NCBI GenBank assembly: GCA_020725665.1
Contig: DYEO01000040.1
Coordinates: 1-55,979 of the forward strand
Direction: 5' to 3'
Source of the DNA: Dethiobacter sp.
GTDB taxonomy: Bacteria > Bacillota > Dethiobacteria > DTU022 > UBA8154
DNA: 55,979 nucleotides
Below are positions 1 through 8,469 of the stretch, piece after piece. Both the position numbers and the translations under genes were made by a program. Position 1 is the stretch's first letter. Every line of letters starts with the position of its first letter. The notes under the pieces are model-generated. The model did no database searches, was not told where the DNA came from, and was given only the letters and a program-made list of their open reading frames with translations.

Positions 1-75
1 AACACGGAAGTTAAGCCCTCCAGCGCCGATGGTACTCGGGGCGCGAGCCCCCGGGAGAGTAGGTCCCTGCCGGAT
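1..75 (+). rRNA. rrf: 5S ribosomal RNA, 3' part
   Basis: The window opens inside a 5S rRNA gene. The conserved segment GAACACGGAAGTTAAG (its first base lies outside the window), the GATGGTACT loop and the closing GGGAGAGTAGG followed by a GCCGG terminal stem are all visible. About the 5' 40 bases are missing because of the window edge. It is presumably the end of an rRNA operon lying upstream. The exact 3' end is uncertain by a few bases, and no clear terminator follows before the repeat patch. Confidence 0.9.
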
Positions 76-87
76 TAAATTTTAAAA

Positions 88-330
88 GGAAGCATGGGGA
101 CGGTTTTCGAAAGGAAGCATGGGGACGGTTCTCGTGCTTCCTTTTTTGTTATACCTTCTTGAAAATTGGGAGCAAAAGAATTGTCCCCATGCTTCTTATC
201 TTTAAAACTGCTCTCGCGGGAAGAGGCAAGTGGATCACTAGGACCGTCCCCATGCTTCCCCATGATCCACAGAAAAGGGAAGCATGAGAACCGTCCCCAT
301 GCTTCCCATGCTTACCATGGGACCGTTCCT
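88..330. repeat. Hairpin repeat patch with GGGACGGTT core
   Basis: Copies of GGAAGCATGGGGACGGTT lie at 88-105 and 113-130, and inverted copies at about 241-258 and 289-305, with a partial copy at 181-194. The copy at 113-141 can fold because it starts GGAAGCA and ends TGCTTCC. Copies face both ways with irregular spacing, so this is not a CRISPR array. The same family recurs at 55501-55588. The short reading frames here are made of repeat sequence and are not believable genes. Confidence 0.8.
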
Positions 331-348
331 CTGGTTCACACTTTGGGA

Positions 349-377
349 TTGACGAAATGAACATTTAAAGAGATAAT
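349..377 (+). promoter_or_regulatory. Sigma-A promoter for the tat-Moco operon
   Basis: TTGACG at 349-354 and GATAAT at 372-377 are separated by 17 bases; each hexamer differs from consensus at one position. Transcription would start near 384, which makes a GTG start at 389 unlikely and supports translation from about 431. No other good promoter is seen before tatA. Confidence 0.65.
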
Positions 378-430
378 AGCTTTGGGACGTGACAACAGAT
401 AATAAAAATTATTTAGGAAGGATGGTCATT

Positions 431-796
431 TTGTTCGGTAAAATTGGGTTGCCGGAACTGATTTTAATACTGGTGATCGCGCTGATTATTTTTGGACCAC
501 GTAAACTGCCGGAGATCGGGCGCTCTATCGGCAGGGGAATACGGGAATTCAGACAGGCCACTACAGAGATCAGTAGGAATGTTTCCCTGGATGATGATGA
601 AGAGGAAGAGGAAGAGAAAAAAGAATACGCAGGGGGTAGTGGGGACAAGCTGAAGAAAGAAAAAGCAGAAGAAACGGAAACTCCGGTTATAGCAGTCGAC
701 GGGGCACAAATGGTAAAAGAGAATCAAACTTCCGAAAACGATCAGGGTGAACAGGAAGTCCTGCTATCCGGATCGGATGATCAAAGTAAACATTAG
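431..796 (+). CDS. tatA: Sec-independent translocase subunit TatA/E, acidic tail
   Basis: TatA-type component of the twin-arginine translocase, which exports folded, often cofactor-loaded proteins across the cytoplasmic membrane. The start is an MFGKIG motif, followed by one transmembrane helix ending in the family hallmark [10 protein letters not shown], then an amphipathic helix. The C-terminal half is an unusually long, highly acidic tail with a run of Asp/Glu near residues 50-60. TTG 431 is preferred because AGGAAGG (415-421) sits 9 bases upstream; ATG 422 is too close to that site, and GTG 389 would be almost at the predicted transcription start. It leads the operon tatA-tatA-tatC-mobA-moaA-MOSC. 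Confidence 0.9.
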   Translation: MFGKIGLPELILILVIALIIFGPRKLPEIGRSIGRGIREFRQATTEISRNVSLDDDEEEEEEKKEYAGGSGDKLKKEKAEETETPVIAVDGAQMVKENQTSENDQGEQEVLLSGSDDQSKH

Positions 797-853
797 TAAA
801 ATTTAGTCTTGTTATTACGAGTTTTGTACAAATGAAAAATGGGGGGATTAGCG

Positions 854-1048
854 GTGCCTTTTCTGGGGAAAATTGGTTGGGTAGAAGTTGTCTTGATTCT
901 TGCCATTGTGCTGATTATTTTTGGTCCGGGTAAGCTGCCGGGTCTCAGTAAATCCGTTGGACAGGCGGTCAGAAATTTTAAAAACGCAGTCGGCGGAAAG
1001 GACGATGAAGAAAGCCGGAATACCGGTAAGGACGGAAAAGACGCCTGA
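854..1048 (+). CDS. tatA: Second TatA/E family protein
   Basis: A shorter TatA paralogue of about 64 residues. It has the same plan: a MPFLGKIGW start, a single hydrophobic helix, the FGPGKLPG hinge, then a basic amphipathic helix and a short charged tail. GTG 854 is chosen because the G-run at 841-846 sits about 7 bases upstream; ATG 839 has no ribosome binding site. Two adjacent tatA genes before tatC could give pores of different composition or substrate preference. Family and tandem arrangement are clear; any division of labour is inference. Confidence 0.88.
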   Translation: MPFLGKIGWVEVVLILAIVLIIFGPGKLPGLSKSVGQAVRNFKNAVGGKDDEESRNTGKDGKDA

Positions 1049-1103
1049 TTCCCTGGAGAAACAAAAAAGTTAAATAATAAGGCATTTTCAGGGGGCAGAG
1101 TAT

Positions 1104-1856
1104 GTGGTAACAAAAAACCAGGAAGCGGAAATGACTTTATTTGAGCACCTGGACGAACTGCGCAAAAGGATAATCTATATTGCCGTAGCAATATTTATTG
1201 CTGCGATAATCTGTTTTTCTTATGTTAACAGCATACTTGCTTTTTTAACAGCACCCGCAGGAGAAATGGATCTCATTTATACCACCCCGGCGGAAGCCTT
1301 TATGGCCCAGATACGGCTGGCTTTTACCGCAGGAGCGGTGCTGACCATACCTCTAACATTCTATCATGTGCTTGCTTTCATCATGCCGGCGTTGCGCCGT
1401 ATGGAAAAACGCACACTCATACCCATGATTATTTTTATGAACCTGTTGTTTTTTCTCGGTATGGCCTTTAGTTATTATGTTGTATTCCCCTTTGCCCTGA
1501 AATTTTTCCTGGGTTTTCAAACCGATACCCTTCAACCTTTATTTACAATCAGTCGATATATCTCCTTTGTTGTCTCCTTTTTAATTTCCTTCGGCGCTGT
1601 TTTTCAGGTTCCCATCGTGTTCTGGTTCCTGGGGAAAATAGGCTTGATTTCATCGCAATTTTTAAGAAGGCAACGGAAGTTTGCCATTCTTATTATGGCA
1701 ATTGTGGCCGCTATAATTACGCCGCCCGATGTTTTTTCCCAGATACTCATGATGGCACCGCTGCTGGTGCTTTACGAAACAGGGATTTTCCTGGTCCGTA
1801 TTACTGAGAGGGAACCTAACCGGAAAAAGAAAAAGGAGGCAGAGGCGCAATCGTAG
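1104..1856 (+). CDS. tatC: Twin-arginine translocase subunit TatC
   Basis: Multi-spanning receptor of the Tat system, which binds the twin-arginine signal peptide and recruits TatA. The N-terminal cytoplasmic segment carries the conserved FEHLDELRKR motif, followed by six predicted membrane helices, and the PALRRMEKR loop is present. Length (about 250 residues) is normal. The GTG start at 1104 follows a G-rich site; ATG 1131 is an alternative. The tail is rich in Lys and Glu. It is nearly contiguous with mobA, fitting co-expression of Tat with cofactor synthesis for exported molybdoenzymes. Confidence 0.95.
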   Translation: MVTKNQEAEMTLFEHLDELRKRIIYIAVAIFIAAIICFSYVNSILAFLTAPAGEMDLIYTTPAEAFMAQIRLAFTAGAVLTIPLTFYHVLAFIMPALRRMEKRTLIPMIIFMNLLFFLGMAFSYYVVFPFALKFFLGFQTDTLQPLFTISRYISFVVSFLISFGAVFQVPIVFWFLGKIGLISSQFLRRQRKFAILIMAIVAAIITPPDVFSQILMMAPLLVLYETGIFLVRITEREPNRKKKKEAEAQS

Positions 1857-1858
1857 GA

Positions 1859-2488
1859 ATGCAGGGGAATATGGTAAGCAAAGGGATGAAGAGACTTTCC
1901 CTTTCCGCTGCCGTGTTGGCTGGGGGGGAAAGCAAGCGGATGGGTGAGAACAAGGCATTCCTGAAGCTGGGAGGCAAACGTCTCATTGAAATAATTGTTG
2001 AGGAATTGCACCATCTCTTTGCAGAAGTCATAGTTGTTTCGGATAACCCGCAGGAGCTGGTTTACCTGCCGGCCCGATTGGCAGGGGATATATACAGAGA
2101 GGGAGAGAAGAATGCTTTAAGGGGTATTCATGCTGCTTTAAGCGCGGCATTCCACCCTTCCTGTTTTGTAGTTGCATGTGATATGCCTTTTTTATCCCTC
2201 GGCCTCATTGAACACATGGCCGCTTTCGCCCTGGAGTACGATCTGGTGGCGCCACGGCTGGACGGTCATTACCAGCCCCTGTTTTCCTTTTACAACAAGA
2301 TGGGCCTGCCGGCAATCACCGTGGCGCTGGAACAGAAGCAATACAAGATCTCTTCCCTTTTCAGGAAGCTGCGTGTCAAAGAGATTGGCGAGGATGTAGT
2401 AAACATTTATGATCCCAAACAGCTCTCATTTCTCAATATCAACACCCGGGAAGTTCTACGTTACGCAGAGGCATATCTTAATGAATAA
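1859..2488 (+). CDS. mobA: Molybdenum cofactor guanylyltransferase MobA
   Basis: Predicted to transfer GMP from GTP to molybdopterin, giving the guanine dinucleotide form used by DMSO-reductase-family enzymes, many of which are Tat substrates. The nucleotidyltransferase signature AAVLAGGESKRMGENKAFL lies near the N-terminus and a VVACDMPFL metal-binding motif about residue 105. Length (about 209 residues) is typical. ATG 1859 starts 2 bases after the tatC stop; ATG 1871 and ATG 1886 are possible later starts. Nucleotide choice (GTP or CTP) cannot be proved by eye, but the moaA neighbour supports a cofactor role. Confidence 0.88.
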   Translation: MQGNMVSKGMKRLSLSAAVLAGGESKRMGENKAFLKLGGKRLIEIIVEELHHLFAEVIVVSDNPQELVYLPARLAGDIYREGEKNALRGIHAALSAAFHPSCFVVACDMPFLSLGLIEHMAAFALEYDLVAPRLDGHYQPLFSFYNKMGLPAITVALEQKQYKISSLFRKLRVKEIGEDVVNIYDPKQLSFLNINTREVLRYAEAYLNE

Positions 2489-2540
2489 GGATACACCGGT
2501 CCGAGCGGAGTGAGCAACAGAAGGGAGAAGGTGTTGCGTC

Positions 2541-3542
2541 ATGTCAAATAAACTCGTTGACCCTTTCGGCAGGGCGATCAATTACCTGCGACTGTCTGTA
2601 ACGGATAAATGCAACCTGAACTGTTTTTATTGCCGCTCCGACCCAAACAGGTGTACCGTCGAACCCTCGGAGGAAGAGTTAACTGTTGACCATTACCGGC
2701 AGATCAGCGAAGTTGCTGTGGCGCTGGGAATTACAAGGATACGCCTTACCGGGGGGGAACCGCTGCTGCGTACGGATATTGTGGATATTGTCAAGTCCAT
2801 TGCCGGTACAACGGGTATCGGCGATGTTTCTCTGACAACAAACGGCATGCTCCTGGAAAAGATGGCAGAAGAGCTGGCCGCGGCCAGACTAAAACGGGTC
2901 AATATCAGCCTTGATTCCCTGGATGAAGCCAACTTTCGCCAGATAACGAAAGGCGGCCGGCTAAAGAGTACTTTAAAAGGTATCGAACGGTCCCTGCAGG
3001 CGGGGCTTGTTCCCGTAAAGCTGAACGTAGTCCTGCTGAAAGGGATCAACGATCATGAGATTGAAAAATTTATCAGACTTACCCTCGATCGGGATCTGCA
3101 CGTACGCTTTATCGAATACATGCCTACGACAGGCCAGCAGGGAAAGTGGTCACAATACTTCCTTGACCTGGCACGGGTGATGGAGATAGGCGCTTCCGTT
3201 GCACCCCTGCAGGCAGTGGAAGGAGAACACGGCGGAGGGCCGGCCCGGTACTACACCCTGCAGGGCGCTGTGGGGAAAATCGGCCTTATCTCTCCCTTGA
3301 GCCGTCATTTTTGTGCCTGCTGTAACCGTCTGCGGGTAACGGCTGATGGGAAACTGAAGCCCTGCCTTTTTTCGGAGGACGAGGTGGACTTGCGACCCGC
3401 CCTCGGAGACGGGGAAAAACTGCAGGAAAAATTCCGTGAGGCCATGGCGCTGCGCACCGACCCCCGGATCGCGGCCTGTACTCCGGGAGAGCGAAGCGGA
3501 CAGTTCCGGGGAAAACGCTTCATGTCACAAATTGGTGGATAG
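2541..3542 (+). CDS. moaA: GTP 3',8-cyclase MoaA
   Basis: Radical SAM enzyme that, with MoaC, converts GTP to cyclic pyranopterin monophosphate, the first step of molybdopterin synthesis. Cys24, Cys28 and Cys31 form the CNLNCFYC motif for the SAM cluster. A second cluster site C-x2-C-x13-C lies near residues 255-275 (CACCNRLR to KPC). The chain ends in the Gly-Gly tail that MoaA needs for catalysis. Length of 333 is normal. It sits between mobA and a MOSC gene; moaC, moaD, moaE and mogA are not in this window. Confidence 0.96.
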   Translation: MSNKLVDPFGRAINYLRLSVTDKCNLNCFYCRSDPNRCTVEPSEEELTVDHYRQISEVAVALGITRIRLTGGEPLLRTDIVDIVKSIAGTTGIGDVSLTTNGMLLEKMAEELAAARLKRVNISLDSLDEANFRQITKGGRLKSTLKGIERSLQAGLVPVKLNVVLLKGINDHEIEKFIRLTLDRDLHVRFIEYMPTTGQQGKWSQYFLDLARVMEIGASVAPLQAVEGEHGGGPARYYTLQGAVGKIGLISPLSRHFCACCNRLRVTADGKLKPCLFSEDEVDLRPALGDGEKLQEKFREAMALRTDPRIAACTPGERSGQFRGKRFMSQIGG

Positions 3543-3561
3543 TTGAAAGGGGGAACCAGCA

Positions 3562-4005
3562 ATGGCCGCAGCAGGCACAGTTATTGCCGTTTGCCGCAGT
3601 GAGAACAAGGGAGAGCGGAAGAAGGATTATGGTGAAGGCGTACTCGTGCCCGGACACGGGCTGCAGGATGACGCCCATGCCGGTCCATGGCACCGTCAGG
3701 TCAGCCTGTTGGCACTGGAGAGCATAGATAAAATGCGTGAGAAAGGCCTTGCTGTTAATCCCGGTGATTTTGCGGAAAACATAACCACCCAAGGGCTTTT
3801 GCTCAATGCTTTGCCTGTGGGCACGCGATTGCAGGTGGGGGATGATGTGCTCCTGGAGGTCACCCAGATTGGTAAAGTATGTCATGATCGATGTGCTATT
3901 TACTACCAGGCTGGCGACTGCGTAATGCCCCGTGAAGGCATTTTTGCACAGGTACTGCAAGGTGGATCTGTTAAAACAGGTGATGCAATTATCGTATTGG
4001 AATAA
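3562..4005 (+). CDS. MOSC domain protein
   Basis: A compact (147 residue) stand-alone MOSC domain, the beta-rich fold found at the C-terminus of molybdenum cofactor sulfurases. The conserved central Cys lies in IGKVCHDRC and a GDFAENI motif comes before it, as in YiiM/MOSC proteins. Small MOSC proteins next to moa/mob genes are often annotated as cofactor carriers or sulfur transfer proteins; the exact reaction is not known from sequence. It is 19 bases downstream of moaA behind a GGGGGAACC-type site, so co-translated with it. Confidence 0.88.
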   Translation: MAAAGTVIAVCRSENKGERKKDYGEGVLVPGHGLQDDAHAGPWHRQVSLLALESIDKMREKGLAVNPGDFAENITTQGLLLNALPVGTRLQVGDDVLLEVTQIGKVCHDRCAIYYQAGDCVMPREGIFAQVLQGGSVKTGDAIIVLE

Positions 4006-4031
4006 TAACATCTTGTTGAGGGGTGCAAACT

Positions 4032-4799
4032 ATGGCCGGTCATTCCAAGTGGGCCAATGTGAAACATCGCAAGGCGAGGGTTGATGCACAAAAGGGGAAA
4101 ATATTTACCAAGCTGGCACGTGAAATTATCGTGGCCGCACGGGAGGGTGGCGGTGACCTGGAAGCCAACTTTCGCCTGCGCCTGGCTGTACAGAAGGCCC
4201 GCGAGGCCAATATGCCGGGAGATAATATTAACCGGGCCATTCAAAAAGGATCTGGCGAACAGGAAGCTATCTCTCTTGAGCAGTTTAACTATGAAGGATA
4301 TGGCCCCGGAGGCGTCGCTGTTCTGTTGGAGATTATGACAGACAACCGCAACCGTACGGCGGCGGAAATACGCAGCATCTTTTCCCGCCGCGGCGGGAAT
4401 ATGGGAGAATCGGGCTGTGTGGCCTGGATGTTCAAGCGCATGGGCTTCATCTCAATTGACAAGCAGGAAAACCCCACTTCTGAGGATGAGCTTATGCTTC
4501 TTGCCTTGGAGAGCGGTGCGGAAGATTTTAAAGATGAAGGAAGCAGCTATATGGTTCTGACTGCTCCGGAGGATTTTGAACAAGTTAAGGAAAATTTAGC
4601 CGGACAGGGCATATCATATACTACCGCCGAAGTTACCATGGTGCCGCAGAACACCGTTCCCGTTGAAGACCAGGAGGAGGCTAAAAAGCTGCTTGACCTG
4701 TTGGATGCCCTTGAGGATCAGGATGACGTGCAGAACGTTTACGCCAATTTTGATATTCCTGACGAGATTATGCAGTCTCTCCAGGCCGGGGGTGATTAA
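4032..4799 (+). CDS. yebC: YebC/PmpR family protein
   Basis: Member of the YebC family, whose members have been described as transcription regulators and, more recently, as factors helping ribosomes through difficult sequences. The family-standard MAGHSKWANVKHRK start is at ATG 4032 behind GAGGGGTG; an in-frame GTG at 4023 would add three residues and is less likely. The three-domain plan is kept, including the GYGPGGVA motif and the acidic C-terminal domain. Length of about 255 is normal. Its position just before bofC-like and ruvC is common in Clostridia. Confidence 0.93.
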   Translation: MAGHSKWANVKHRKARVDAQKGKIFTKLAREIIVAAREGGGDLEANFRLRLAVQKAREANMPGDNINRAIQKGSGEQEAISLEQFNYEGYGPGGVAVLLEIMTDNRNRTAAEIRSIFSRRGGNMGESGCVAWMFKRMGFISIDKQENPTSEDELMLLALESGAEDFKDEGSSYMVLTAPEDFEQVKENLAGQGISYTTAEVTMVPQNTVPVEDQEEAKKLLDLLDALEDQDDVQNVYANFDIPDEIMQSLQAGGD

Positions 4800-4851
4800 T
4801 CCCTGCCTCTTCCGGGAAAAATAAAATATTAGCTCCGGAGGGTGCTGTTAA

Positions 4852-5253
4852 ATGAACGGGAAACAAAATTGGGAGAAGCTTTATTTTTGGCGTGGCCTGG
4901 GACTGTTTCTGGCATTTTTATGTATTATCTTTGGCGCAACGGCTTACCTGCGGCATGCGCATCTGGAGGGAGACAGTCTGTACCGTGTCCATCCGGGGAG
5001 TGATCCGTATGCCTCCGTGAAAGAGGAAGAAAGGGAAAACAATCTGCCCCTTAATGGAGAAAAAAAATATTTTGTGGGGATTCACCATGAGGAGCGCCTG
5101 GCAATTTATGAAAAAAGTGGAGATGGTAGGATTATCCTGCTGGAGCTCCTGCCTTATCTTGTCAAGGAAGTCCATTACGTGGAACTAAAGAAGGGTATCT
5201 ACTTTTCCACAGAGGAAGAGAAAGAATCTATTTTGGAATATCTTACCTCATAA
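4852..5253 (+). CDS. BofC-like membrane-anchored protein
   Basis: A 133-residue protein with an N-terminal membrane helix (about residues 13-31) and an exported C-terminal domain. The C-terminal part resembles the BofC C-terminal domain: a GIHHEERLAIY strand, then the LKKGIYF motif and an acidic segment ending ILEYLTS. In Bacillus subtilis bofC lies next to ruvA and controls the signalling pathway that activates pro-sigma-K, so the position before ruvCAB and the presence of sigK here fit. Assignment is from short motif resemblance and synteny; it could be a related domain with another role in spore formation. Confidence 0.55.
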   Translation: MNGKQNWEKLYFWRGLGLFLAFLCIIFGATAYLRHAHLEGDSLYRVHPGSDPYASVKEEERENNLPLNGEKKYFVGIHHEERLAIYEKSGDGRIILLELLPYLVKEVHYVELKKGIYFSTEEEKESILEYLTS

Positions 5254-5342
5254 GCAGGGGTTTATTTTTTTTTGCCGAATTATATACATGAGCACAAGCG
5301 GTGACGGATAAACACTTTTTTGCCGGGAGGCCTGGAACCGCT

Positions 5343-5903
5343 ATGGAAGCCAGGGACGAGCATGTTAATCGGGGAAACGGGGCAGAAAGGGTGCTGGGGA
5401 TTGATCCGGGCCTGGCCTTAACCGGTTATGCCCTGCTGGAGATGGAGGGTGACCTTTGCCGGGTTCTAGATTACGGCTGTATTCGCACGCCGGCCGGGCA
5501 GGAGTTGCCGCAACGCTTGCTTACCGTCTTTGAAAATGTCTGTGCATTGATCGGCCGTTTTACTCCCGGGACCCTGGCATTGGAGCAGTTGTTTTTTTGT
5601 AAGAATGTGCGTACGGCAACACAGGTGGGGGAGGCGCGGGGCGCTGTCCTGACGGCTGCTGCTGTACTTAATGTTCCCGTGGTGGAGTATACCCCTCTCC
5701 AGGTTAAACAGGCTGTAACCGGTTACGGCAAAGCGGAAAAAAAGCAGATACAGCAGATGGTTTCTCTTATTCTCAGGCTGCCGGAATTGCCTCAACCGGA
5801 TGATGCAGCAGATGCACTGGCCATTGCCCTTTGCCATCTCCAGTCACGCAGCTGGCAAAAGAAAGTCAAATGTCAAAAGTCAAAAGTCAAAGGTCTTTTT
5901 TGA
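5343..5903 (+). CDS. ruvC: Holliday junction endonuclease RuvC
   Basis: Dimeric endonuclease that resolves Holliday junctions bound by RuvAB. The catalytic acids are visible in GIDPG (Asp), LEQLFF (Glu) and PDDAADALA (two Asp). ATG 5343 is chosen because GGGAGG lies about 11 bases upstream; GTG 5391 would give the more usual short start at GIDPG and cannot be excluded, and GTG 5301 has no supporting site. The C-terminus is odd: the last 13 or so residues, rich in Lys and Ser, are encoded by 7-bp tandem repeats and the stop codon lies just after them. Confidence 0.94.
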   Translation: MEARDEHVNRGNGAERVLGIDPGLALTGYALLEMEGDLCRVLDYGCIRTPAGQELPQRLLTVFENVCALIGRFTPGTLALEQLFFCKNVRTATQVGEARGAVLTAAAVLNVPVVEYTPLQVKQAVTGYGKAEKKQIQQMVSLILRLPELPQPDDAADALAIALCHLQSRSWQKKVKCQKSKVKGLF

Positions 5904-5920
5904 TGACTTTGAACTTGAAG
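5862..5920. repeat. Heptamer tandem repeats over the ruvC stop
   Basis: Units of AAAGTCA run head to tail at 5862-5868, 5869-5875 (AATGTCA), 5876-5882 and 5883-5889, with a decayed fifth unit to 5896. The inverse sequence TGACTTT follows at about 5906, so the tract can fold back. The repeats are translated as the RuvC tail. Confidence 0.8.
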
Positions 5921-6013
5921 CCGTGGTGATGGTTCGAGCGTCTCCGCAGCGAGCGATGGCTTGGGAACATTCCCCGAAATTTACGTTAAACGCAGAAAGG
6001 GCGGTGGATTACT

Positions 6014-6604
6014 GTGCTCAGTTTCCTGCAAGGGCAACTAGTAGAAGCCTGCCCCCAGCATATCATCGTCCAGGTTGGCGGGCTGGGAATAAAGGTTAAT
6101 ATCCCGCCCTCATTTTATTTTGATTTACCTGGTCCTGGAGCGGAAATAACAGTACATACGGTTCTCCAGCTCAAAGATGACGAGGCCTTGCTTTATGGTT
6201 TTCACGATTCTGTGGAGCGGGATTTTTTTAAGATACTGACAGGAGTTACAGGAATTGGGCCAAAGGTGGCACTGGCCCTGTTGGGGCACCTGACCCTCCC
6301 CCGCCTCGTAAGGGCACTGGAAACGGAGGATCTGCAGGCTCTCAGCGCCGTTCCCGGGATTGGTCCTAAAACGGCGCGACGGCTTATCTATGAATTAAAA
6401 GAGAAAATTGCCACTTTAAAGATGGAAGAAACAGGACCTCTTCCCACAAGAGAGGTGGATTCCTGGTTAACGGTGGAGGAAGCCCTGCTTGGCTTAGGTT
6501 ATGCACCGCGCGAGATCGCCCGCGCGAGGAACCTGCTGGGTAAAGAAAACGGCAGTGTGGAAGAAATATTCAAAAAAGCTCTGAGCATTTTAGCCGGGGA
6601 ATAA
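6014..6604 (+). CDS. ruvA: Holliday junction DNA-binding subunit RuvA
   Basis: Tetrameric protein that holds the four-way junction and loads RuvB rings. The N-terminal OB-fold opens MLSFLQGQL from a GTG start at 6014. Two helix-hairpin-helix motifs follow at GVTGIGPKVA and AVPGIGPKTA, and the C-terminal RuvB-binding domain has the EEALLGLGY signature. Length of 196 is normal. It is separated from ruvC by about 110 bases containing an inverted, GAGCG-rich small element, while ruvB follows 40 bases downstream. Confidence 0.96.
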   Translation: MLSFLQGQLVEACPQHIIVQVGGLGIKVNIPPSFYFDLPGPGAEITVHTVLQLKDDEALLYGFHDSVERDFFKILTGVTGIGPKVALALLGHLTLPRLVRALETEDLQALSAVPGIGPKTARRLIYELKEKIATLKMEETGPLPTREVDSWLTVEEALLGLGYAPREIARARNLLGKENGSVEEIFKKALSILAGE

Positions 6605-6643
6605 CTTTACCAAATACCGGGGCCGGTGCAAAGGGGATTGCTG

Positions 6644-7663
6644 ATGGAGGAAGAGAGAATTGTATCCGCCAGGATGAAAAGCGAGGAGGTTCGTTACGAG
6701 GGCAGTCTGCGCCCGCAGCGACTTGCAGAATTTATCGGGCAGGAAAAATTAAAAGAAAAACTGGGTATATATATAAAGGCAGCCCTGGAACGAGGAGAAC
6801 CCCTGGATCATGTACTGTTGCACGGACCTCCGGGGTTGGGAAAAACCACCTTGGCGTTTATTATTTCCAGGGAGATGCAAGTGAATATCAAGGTTACCTC
6901 CGGTCCGGCGGTGGAGCGGCCGGGCGACCTGGCGGCCCTTTTAACAGCCCTGGCTCCGGGTGACATCCTTTTTATTGATGAGATTCACCGCCTGCAGCGC
7001 AGTGTGGAGGAGATCTTATACCCCGCCATGGAAGACTTTGCTCTTGATATTATTATTGGGAAGGGTCCGGCGGCGCGTACTCTGAGGTTGGACATCTCGC
7101 CCTTTACGCTTATTGGGGCTACTACCCGCGCAGGATTGATTTCTTCACCGCTACGTGATCGTTTCGGTATTGTGGAACGGGTGGAGTTTTATGATCCGGC
7201 CGCCCTCAGTGAGATCATTACGCGCTCTGCCTCTTTACTGGGTGTGGCAGTGGATGCGGCGGGAGCGGCAAAGCTGGCTCTGGCCTCCCGCGGGACGCCC
7301 CGCATTGCCAATCGTTTGCTTAAAAGAGTACGTGATTACGCCCAGGTCAGGGCTGAGGGTATGATTACCCCCATCGTGGCAAATGCGGCGCTGGAAGTTC
7401 TGGACGTTGACCCCATCGGCCTGGATCGAACAGATTATCTCCTCCTGCAGACAATAATGCATAAGTTTGCCGGTGGCCCAGTGGGACTGGATACCCTGGC
7501 TGCTGCAATCAACGAAGAGTCCAATACTATTGAGGAGATTTATGAGCCTTACCTCATGAAGATCGGTTTTCTTAAGCGCACGGCCCGGGGAAGGGTTGTC
7601 ACGGAGAGGGTCTATGAACATTTAAAGATGGGGAACAATAACTACAGGCAGCAGACTCTTTAA
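6644..7663 (+). CDS. ruvB: Holliday junction helicase RuvB
   Basis: AAA+ motor that drives branch migration. Walker [10 protein letters not shown], Walker [11 protein letters not shown], sensor 1 IGATTRAG and the arginine-containing SPLRDRFG are all present, and the winged-helix C-terminal domain carries the PYLMKIGF motif. ATG 6644 is 8 bases behind AAGGGG; the in-frame GTG 6626 would add six residues. Length of about 339 is normal. Together with ruvC and ruvA it makes a complete RuvABC resolvasome set in this window. Confidence 0.97.
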   Translation: MEEERIVSARMKSEEVRYEGSLRPQRLAEFIGQEKLKEKLGIYIKAALERGEPLDHVLLHGPPGLGKTTLAFIISREMQVNIKVTSGPAVERPGDLAALLTALAPGDILFIDEIHRLQRSVEEILYPAMEDFALDIIIGKGPAARTLRLDISPFTLIGATTRAGLISSPLRDRFGIVERVEFYDPAALSEIITRSASLLGVAVDAAGAAKLALASRGTPRIANRLLKRVRDYAQVRAEGMITPIVANAALEVLDVDPIGLDRTDYLLLQTIMHKFAGGPVGLDTLAAAINEESNTIEEIYEPYLMKIGFLKRTARGRVVTERVYEHLKMGNNNYRQQTL

Positions 7664-7698
7664 CCACAAGGGGTATTAACCATTCAGGCGGGGATGAT

Positions 7699-8232
7699 TT
7701 GGATTTATTACTGCATATCTGTTGTGCTCCCTGCAGCATTTTTAGCTGGGAATATTTTTCCGGATTAGGGTATAGCCCCAGAGGTTATTTTTTTAATCCT
7801 AATATTCATCCTTACCGGGAGTTTGTCCGCCGCATGGAAACGTTGCGTGATTTTGGCCGGAGGGAAAACCGTCCAGTCATATTCAATGAGGATTATCTGT
7901 TGGAGGATTTTCTGAGTATGGCCATCGATCATGAGAGCAACCGCTGTCATAATTGTTACAGGATGCGTTTGCTGGAGACAGCCCGCAAGGCAAGGGAGGC
8001 GGGAATCGGACATTTTTCTACAACGCTGTTAATCAGTCCTTACCAAAAGCATGTGTTATTGAAAAGCGTGGGGGAGGAGGCGGCGCAGCGCCATGGGGTA
8101 AATTTCGTTTACGCAGACCTGCGTTCCGGCTTTCGGGAGAGCATGGAGCAGGCCCGGAAGAAAGAAATCTACCGGCAGGGGTATTGCGGATGCATTTTTA
8201 GTGAGAAAGAACGTTACCATCGCCCGAAATAA
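7699..8232 (+). CDS. queH: Epoxyqueuosine reductase QueH
   Basis: Iron-sulfur protein of the former DUF208 family that reduces epoxyqueuosine in tRNA to queuosine, a non-homologous replacement for QueG. Conserved cysteine motifs are HICCAPC at residues 5-11, CHNCYRMR in the middle and GYCGCIFS near the end. The TTG start at 7699 lies 5-6 bases after GGCGGGG. queA and tgt follow about 1.7 and 2.9 kb downstream on the same strand, so transglycosylation, epoxycyclopentane addition and final reduction are encoded close together. Confidence 0.92.
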   Translation: MDLLLHICCAPCSIFSWEYFSGLGYSPRGYFFNPNIHPYREFVRRMETLRDFGRRENRPVIFNEDYLLEDFLSMAIDHESNRCHNCYRMRLLETARKAREAGIGHFSTTLLISPYQKHVLLKSVGEEAAQRHGVNFVYADLRSGFRESMEQARKKEIYRQGYCGCIFSEKERYHRPK

Positions 8233-8245
8233 TGAGGTGAAGAAC

Positions 8246-8467
8246 TTGATTGGACCGGAAAATATCGGCAGGCTGCTTCTGGGAATTGCTGCATTCATCG
8301 CTTTGGCCGGTGTTGTTTTTCTGCTCATGGGCAAACTGGGATTGGGACGTCTGCCCGGTGATATCGTGATCCGCAGGGAAAACCTGACCATCTTTTTCCC
8401 CATAGCCACCATGATCGTGATCAGCCTTATTCTGACGCTGCTTGTGAATCTTTTTCGGAGGTTCTAA
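8246..8467 (+). CDS. DUF2905 family small membrane protein
   Basis: A protein of about 73 residues with two membrane helices joined by the family signature GRLPGDIVIRRENLT and ending in a second helix that starts FFPI. The function of DUF2905 is unknown; it is widespread in bacteria and recurs in this ruvB-spoIID neighbourhood. TTG 8246 is chosen because GAGGTGA ends 5 bases upstream; GTG 8237 and GTG 8201 are in frame but overlap that site or the queH end. It is 2 bases before spoIID, so the two are probably translated together. Confidence 0.82.
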   Translation: MIGPENIGRLLLGIAAFIALAGVVFLLMGKLGLGRLPGDIVIRRENLTIFFPIATMIVISLILTLLVNLFRRF

Positions 8468-8469
8468 AA

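Noticed and set aside
88..330. Possible CRISPR array
   Set aside because: Copies face both ways, spacing is irregular, and no cas genes are present.
75..364. Three short open frames in the repeat patch after the 5S gene
   Set aside because: Their residues simply translate the hairpin repeats in different frames.
5925..5975. tRNA-like GGTTCGAG segment between ruvC and ruvA
   Set aside because: No acceptor stem or anticodon arm can be built; it is a GAGCG-rich small repeat also hinted at near 2500.
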